Of a stretch of 64,000 bases of DNA, positions 58,251-64,000 are shown piece after piece. The stretch covers positions 15,824,888 through 15,888,887 of the forward strand of contig ML660774.1 of NCBI GenBank assembly GCA_007570785.1, in the 5' to 3' direction. Positions within the stretch are counted from its first letter, which is position 1, and each line of letters opens with the position of its first letter. This DNA is from Antilocapra americana. Taxonomy: Eukaryota > Chordata > Mammalia > Artiodactyla > Antilocapridae. The notes under the pieces were generated by a model that saw only the letters and a program-made list of their open reading frames with translations, ran no database searches and was not told the DNA's origin. The translations under genes were made by a program, and so were the position numbers.

Positions 58251-58999
58251 TTATTATAGCAGCCCTAGGAAATTAATACAGTTCCTAAGATAAAAATGTT
58301 CCAATGAGTAATATACACTACCACTTCCAGACAGATGATCAAGATTTTAAAAAATCAACTCAAAAGAAGCATGACCTCAGAGGCATGTTAATTAATGTCC
58401 ACCATGCATGTTATGCCAGGCAGTTCACTGGAATAAGGTCATAGTGATGCTTCACTCAGCTCTGCCTTAGGAAGAGAAAGGGTCATTCCTTCATCTATTG
58501 CTTCCTGTTTCTCCAATTTTAGGGTCCACAGTTAGGGGAAAGTCCCAGTTCCCTAACTGAGTTTGCATATGCATGGTTGAGAAACTCTACCTCCACACCC
58601 AGGCAGTGTAAACTAAGTATCTCAAAGCCAACAAAGGATTGTTGTGGGTCCATAGACACCTCCATAGATGCCATTAATGGACATTAGAAGTCATCTTGGT
58701 CTCATCTTCGCTGACAAATGGGACCCTGAGGCCCTAAATGACCAACATAACTTGCCAGAGGTTTCATAGAATGTTTCATAACACTTCTTCTGAGCTTTAA
58801 AGGTTGTTTAGTTTTAATGTGAACTCAGCTGTGAGTTAAGGATGTGAAAATGAGAACTATTTGAAGAATTAATTCATCCCGCCCACTGCTTGACTTTCTG
58901 ACTAAGCTGGGGTCAGAATTGAAAAGCAGCAGAATATTTTACATTGGGAAGGGTCACAAAATAAAAACAAACCCATTGGAAAGATCTGTTTAGTTACCC

Positions 59000-59665
59000 T
59001 AAAGAAAACCTCCTAATGGCACATCTGCTTTGGAAGACAGTAGACAATTTCTTAAAACGTTAACTGTAAATTTGTCATGCTGCTGCTACTGGTCCAGCAA
59101 ATCCATTTCCAGATTATCTACCCAAGAGGAATGAGAGTATGTCCACACAACAACTTGCACACCAATTTTCATACCTTATTCGTAATAGTTAAAAGATGGA
59201 AACAACCCAAATGTCCATTAGCAGGTCGACGGATAAACAATAGGTGACATATTCATACAATGGAATACTATTCAGTAATAAAAAAGAGTGAAATACCAAT
59301 ACATATGGCAATGTGGATGGACTACAGAAACATGCAAAGTGCTAAGTGAAAGAAGCCAGACACAAAAGAAGACTAAATGTATGATTCCAGGTATAGGAAA
59401 TGTCCAGAGAAGGCAACTTTTCAGAGACAGAAAGTAGTGGTTGCCTATGGTGTAAAGTGGAAAAAGATTTAGAGTGAGGATGAACTGTACATGGGCAGGG
59501 AGGTGATCTTACCGAGATGACGAAAATGTTCTAAAACTGGATTGTGATGATGAATGGACAACTTGATAAATTTACTAAAAAATACTGAATCGTGTGCTAA
59601 AAATGGTTGAACTTTATGCTCAGTAAATTACACTCAATAAAGCTGTTTATAAAAAGAGAAAGATG
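59000..59665 (+). mobile_element. L1 LINE 3' end
   Basis: GATGGAAACAACCCAAATGT, 'catacaatggaatactattc', GTGCTAAGTGAAAGAAGCCA and an end with ACACTCAATAAAGCTGTTTA. These are classic features of the 3' end of an old L1. No intact frame. Confidence 0.85.
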
Positions 59666-59689
59666 AACTAATATTTAGTCTTTAAAAGG

Positions 59690-60040
59690 AAAGAAATTCT
59701 GATACATGTTACCTCAAGGGCATTATGCCAAGTGAAGGAAGCCAGCCACTAAAGGACAATTGCGCTATGATTTCACCTACACGAGGTACCTAGAGTAGTC
59801 AGATTCATAGGGACAGAAAGGAGAATGGTGGTTGCCAGGGCCTTTGGGAAGGGAGAGTGGGGAATTATTGTTTAATGGGTACAGTTTCTGTTTGGGAAGA
59901 TGAAGAAGCTCTGGAGCTGGATGGTGGTGTTGGTTGAATAGCAATGTGAATGTGCTTAATGCCACAGAATTGCACACTGAAAAAGAGTTAAAACAGTCAA
60001 TTTTATGTTGTATATATTTTATCACACTTAGAGAGAGATC
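59690..60040 (+). mobile_element. Second L1 3' end
   Basis: GCATTATGCCAAGTGAAGGA, GAATGGTGGTTGCCAGGGCC, GGTACAGTTTCTGTTTGGGA and 'gccacagaattgcacactga' describe a second, separate L1 3' end directly downstream in the same orientation. Confidence 0.8.
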
Positions 60041-60857
60041 GCCTGTGTCACTCTGCGAGAACTGCCAGTGTGTGAAAGATGAAGCAGGTCTGAGAAGTCT
60101 CATGTACCTTTAGGTCAATGAGCTTAGTCATTCAAAAGGCCATCGGTTCTAAACTCCCGTAGGAGATAGATGGATCCATAATTCTATAACATCACAGAAA
60201 CTCTAGGCTGTTTGCTGCCAGATAAATCAGGGTTGAGAAAACATCGCATGCTTTACCGTGGTTCAATAGTTCGTCACTGTGACTTTCCCCTTGTCTTCCC
60301 CAAGGCAGCTTCGGTTTCGGTTTTACTAGGTCAGTAGGCTTCTAAGTATCTGACCTCTGTGTTGTTGTTGACTTTTACAGAAAGCCTTCTGTGGAACGTT
60401 ACCTCTGAGACCTAGTTATCAGTTGCCAAAACCCAACCATAAGGATGTCATCCCATAGACCATATCTTAGAGGTTTTTACTTACAAGGTAAGCCAGTGCT
60501 CTAAATCAAGTTTTCCTGAGTATTTTTCAATGATGGGGGTAAAAAAGGGGCGAGGGGGTTTTCCATTTATTTAAAAAGAACATGACAGTTACCATCTGTT
60601 GAAAAAGTATTTCCTTTGCATATTCACCCCTCAAGTGAGGTGGACTTGTCTCTTGTCCCTTTTCCTTTTTTTTTTTCATTTTTCTTAGATTCTCATAGGA
60701 AATATATCACAAAAGGATCTCAGGACAATTTTTTGGGCACAGAGCATTTTGCCAATAACCAGCCTTGGCACTTTGCAGGAGTAAAATTGTTTTGATACAA
60801 CACAAGGGACTCTGAGGGGAGGTCTTATTTCTCTCCTTGGTACACCACATGGTGAAA

Positions 60858-60880
60858 CCAAAAAAAAAAAAAAAAAAAAA
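60858..60880. repeat. Poly(A) run
   Basis: About 20 consecutive A residues with no recognised retroposon body attached. Confidence 0.9.
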
Positions 60881-62400
60881 CTAACCTGCTTCCTCCTTTC
60901 AAGTTTCTGAGTGCATGCACTGAGTTAAGAGACAGATGTTGCTTGATTTCTGCATGGGGTGGGGTGGGGTGATACGGGGGAATAAATAAATCTTCCCATC
61001 TAGGGCCTTCAGGTTGCATGCAGCCTCCTTCTATTTCAGGTCCAGAGTAGGTAATTGACACAGAGTATCTGTCTATAACCCTGCACCTTCTACAAACACT
61101 GACTCTTACTAGTAAATTACTTCTTCCCAGGTCATAATGTCACAGAATGAACATTCTCATTTTGCATCTCAGTCAAGTACTGGGGGAAGGACTTGCCTAG
61201 GCAGACCAGTTAATAATCAAGTGTAGAAGACTGGAGGGAGAAAAAAACCAACTTATTTGTCTTCCAGACCCTTGGTAGTAAACTACCATTTGGCATCGCA
61301 TACAGTGTAACCAGTACTGCATTTTGTGGAGTCAGGATGGTCTGCGTGTGGATTTACATTCCTGACTGGGACTGGCATATAAGAGTGGTGGCTGTGAGGC
61401 TCCTGGAGGGACCCTGGTGGAGTGCCCAGGGACCACAGAATGTAGCAGTCAACAAGCTTTGCAGTGACTAGTGACTGAGGGAAGGGGGACCCCGTGGCTC
61501 AAAGAGCCCGCAGAGCAAAAGCTTGAACTAGTTTTCTAGAAAGCCGCAGGCCTTGTTGAGGAATCTTTAAGATAATAACTCTTTTGACTGGCCGTTGGTT
61601 TTTCCCCCTTTTAGATGTAGCAGTGGTGGCTGGCTGGGAGAGATGTGGAGAGAGCAGGGGAGGAAGGGGGTCAGGGGACACGTGATGGGGCTGGTTAACA
61701 AGTGGGCTTTGTGAGCCGTGGCCAGGGGACACCTGCAGCTCTCCCAGACATGCCTGCCCAGTAGGGGTGGTTTGAATGAGAAAACAGCTTCCAAAAAGAT
61801 GTAACACAAGAGCATAAAAGGAAAAGAAAACTGTGCGTTTGTGAGATGAGGGAATTGTAGAGTTTTATCTCTGATTCTCCTTTAAATAAACCTTTTATTA
61901 TCTCATATTCTCACCCATAGGTCAGGGCTCACCAGATGACTAGAGAGAGAGAGAGAGAAGACTCATTACCAGGGCTCCAAGCTGGTGTTTTGCTCAAAAA
62001 GGAATTTGCTTTCCAACAGACATGTATTCACTAATCTCTTTTCTTTAAAAAAAAAATAAATAAATAAAACAGACACAAAATCTCTTCCAGCTCAGCGACC
62101 AAGTCTGAGTGGGGATGACAGCAGTATTCACTGGTGTGATCCCACAGAGCAAGTGTCCAGAATGGAAATAAATGTGACTTTTCATATCAGGGCATAGTGT
62201 TGCTTTGTTCGTAATTCAATTAAAGAACAGGCATTACAATGCTCTTATATGACAGAGGAGATAATAAAGAGATTCCTCATCTTCCAGGCTGAAGTTCCCC
62301 TAAACCTGTGCTTGACAGGTTGGAATCAGTCATCTTAAGAGAGCCAGAGCGGACAGTCCTTGGTGTCCAAAAAGCTATACTTTGGGGAATGGGAAGAAGC

Positions 62401-62426
62401 AAAAAAAAAAAAAAAAAAAAAAAAAA
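62401..62426. repeat. Poly(A) run
   Basis: 26 consecutive A residues. No SINE or processed-gene body is evident just upstream. Confidence 0.9.
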
Positions 62427-62719
62427 GGAAATCCCCATGCCTTACATAGTCAACCAGCTTAGCCCAGATCTATTCCAGATGGTTATTTATCATATTTGTT
62501 GACATTTTCCACAGCTAATAAAGCCTTGATATATACCAATTGTGTGATCATATATGTGAGATATCGCTCATCTGTCAATCTATCTACCTGTCTCTCTCTA
62601 TTAAAGTGCTCAGTCATCCAATAAGGTCATCCACTTAAAACTGATTTTAGCAGGACTTGGAAGGAAGTAAGTGAGGGGTCATCACTGTCACTTTTGGAAA
62701 ACCTTCTCTGACTGTGGAA

Positions 62720-62850
62720 GCTGAGTTGGATGTCCCTTCTTGGCTTCAATTTCCTTGTCTGTAAAACACAGTTAGTGATATCTTCCCCAGAAGGTTGTTT
62801 TGAAAATTGAATAAGCTAAGGTATATGAAATGCCTAGTTGAGAACCTGGT
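62720..62850 (+). mobile_element. MIR 3' half remnant
   Basis: 'caatttccttgtctgtaaaa', AGAAGGTTGTTTTGAAAATT and GAATAAGCTAAGGTATATGA are decayed MIR 3' landmarks. Confidence 0.6.
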
Positions 62851-62851
62851 G

Positions 62852-63205
62852 TCTCAGTCCATTCAGGTTGCTATCACAAAGTACCATAGACCAGTGACTT
62901 GTAAGTATTTCTCACTGTTCTGAAGACTGGGAAATCCATGAGCAAAACACCAGCAGATCCAGGGTCTGGTGGGAGCCCACTTTCTGGGTCACAGAAAGCT
63001 GTCTATTGCTGTATCCTCCTATGGTGGAAGGGGTAAAGGAGCTCTCTGGGGTTCTGTTTTATAAAGGCAATAGTTCCTGCTCATGAGGGCTCCACTTTCA
63101 TGACCTAATCATCCCCTCAAAGCTCACATCTCCTGGTACTATCACCTTGTGGATTAGGTTTTAATACATGAATTTTGGGGGACCCAAATAATCAATCTAT
63201 AGCAC
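62852..63205 (-). mobile_element. MaLR-type solo LTR (MST-like)
   Basis: Reverse of the element at 2725-3106: CAGTCCATTCAGGTTGCTAT, 'actgttctgaagactgggaa', GGAGCTCTCTGGGGTTCTGT, ATGAGGGCTCCACTTTCATG and an end near 'caatctatagca'. No internal region is attached. Confidence 0.75.
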
Positions 63206-63244
63206 CTGGCATACACTCTCAGTAGCTGATGGGTAATATTAGAG

Positions 63245-63477
63245 CATGTACGTGCATGTGTGTGAAGTTGCTTCAGTTGTATCTGACTCTTTGAAACCCT
63301 GTGTACCATAGCCCACCATGCTCCTCTGTCCATGGGATTCTCCAGGCAAGGATACTGGGGTGGGTTGCCATGCCCTTCTCCAGAGGATCTACCCAACCCA
63401 GGGATCAAACCTGCATCTCTTACATCTCCTACATTGGCAGGCAGGTTCTTTATCACTAGAGCCACCTGGGAAGTCCA
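63245..63477 (-). mobile_element. Bov-tA SINE
   Basis: Reverse copy with TGCTCCTCTGTCCATGGGAT, CCCAGGGATCAAACCTGCAT and GAGCCACCTGGGAAGTCC. Full length. Confidence 0.93.
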
Positions 63478-64000
63478 TCAGAAGCTAAATCCATTCATTT
63501 ATCCATTTGGCACTTTGTTTGAGGACACCCCCATGCTAGACTCTAAGCAAGGCCTTGATGATGCAGCATTGAGCCAAACAGATCTGCTTCCTGACTTTCT
63601 GAATCAGACAGTATAAATGGAGGGGAGGAGCGGAGGTGATGACAGAGCGAAACAGAATCATGTACTTATGTTGTGACAGGTACTCACAGGTCCGAAGGGA
63701 CCACGCTTTGTAAGTTTCCAGTCAGGAAAATGCTATCATCTAGGAAGTAAAACAAGTCTTCCTTTTGAATCGACATTGTTGCTGAGTTTGCAAGGATAAA
63801 TGCAGATGCGGGAGGTAGGACATGAGACAGAAGCAGGATGTCTGTTCTGTTGTAGCTTAATTCCATACTCTTGGAGGATCAGATGTACTGGTGTGAACTT
63901 AGCCGAGTAAGTTCCTCCGGTGCCTTTTCTGGCATCAGCTGCCATCCTCTGGTGTCTCAGGGGTGGGTATGGAGGGAACACAGACAATGCAAGGGAGAGA

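Larger units (their letters stand above)
57515..58281 (+). mobile_element. Old MaLR-type LTR with two nested insertions
   Basis: LTR landmarks AGATATGTTGAAATCTTAAC, CTTATTTGGAAGTAGGCTCT, GACTGGTGTCCTTATAAAAG, CCTCCAGCACTGTGAGACGA and 'ggaaattaatacag' are in order. They are interrupted by a BovB tail at 57631-57766 and a Tigger-like piece at about 58076-58250. MLT1/MST-like. Exact subfamily not assigned. No retroviral coding sequence is attached. Confidence 0.75.
52571..64000. other. Intergenic region upstream of PRAG1
   Basis: No gene is supported. It contains two MIR remnants, two single Bov-tA, one dimeric Bov-tA, two MaLR LTRs, a BovB tail, a Tigger-like piece, two L1 ends and poly(A) runs at 60858-60880 and 62401-62426. 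The interval 55550-56290 is purine-rich and looks like an old dispersed repeat I cannot name. At 54700-55500, 56300-57450, 60050-62700 and 63480-64000 I see nothing identifiable. Confidence 0.6.

Overview
The window is mammalian nuclear DNA from a ruminant, most likely a bovid. It has spliced exons with GT-AG junctions, a CpG-island promoter, and many Bov-tA SINEs, BovB LINE tails and CHR-type tRNA SINEs. These families together point to Bovidae or close relatives. No prokaryotic genes, operons, CRISPR arrays or defence systems are present.

The one protein-coding gene is PRAG1 (SGK223, Pragmin), on the minus strand. PRAG1 belongs to the PEAK family of scaffolding pseudokinases. All five coding exons are here and can be joined at base resolution: 46962-46633, 44801-42967, 26021-25864, 14677-13938 and 8691-7528. 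Every junction is phase-consistent, and together they encode 1408 residues, close to the roughly 1406 I recall for human. The non-coding first exon lies in the CpG island around 51.5-52.5 kb, with a likely donor at 52031/52030. The 3' UTR runs to lower coordinates from 7527, and its poly(A) site is only guessed. The protein reads, in order: a Cys-containing N-terminus, a long disordered Ser/Pro-rich region with the EPIYA Csk-binding tyrosine, a proline-rich SH3 ligand, an N-terminal dimerisation helix, a pseudokinase with HRD kept but DFG replaced by S-N-F, and a C-terminal helical dimerisation segment.

Layout: 1-6.1 kb is intergenic downstream sequence with two Bov-tA copies, a CHR SINE and an old MaLR LTR. 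PRAG1 and its repeat-filled introns occupy about 6.2-52.2 kb. From 52.5 to 64 kb is upstream intergenic sequence with Bov-tA, MIR, L1 3' ends and two MaLR LTRs, one carrying two nested insertions.

Points worth a second look are a start-overlapping uORF that could set the choice between two PRAG1 N-termini, a mariner-derived hairpin resembling the ruminant mir-2284/2285 family, a nested SINE whose target-site duplication shows opposite-strand CpG decay, an exact three-copy 31-bp minisatellite, an N-gap in a GT tract near the promoter, and a 232-residue open frame antisense in intron 3 that is probably fortuitous.
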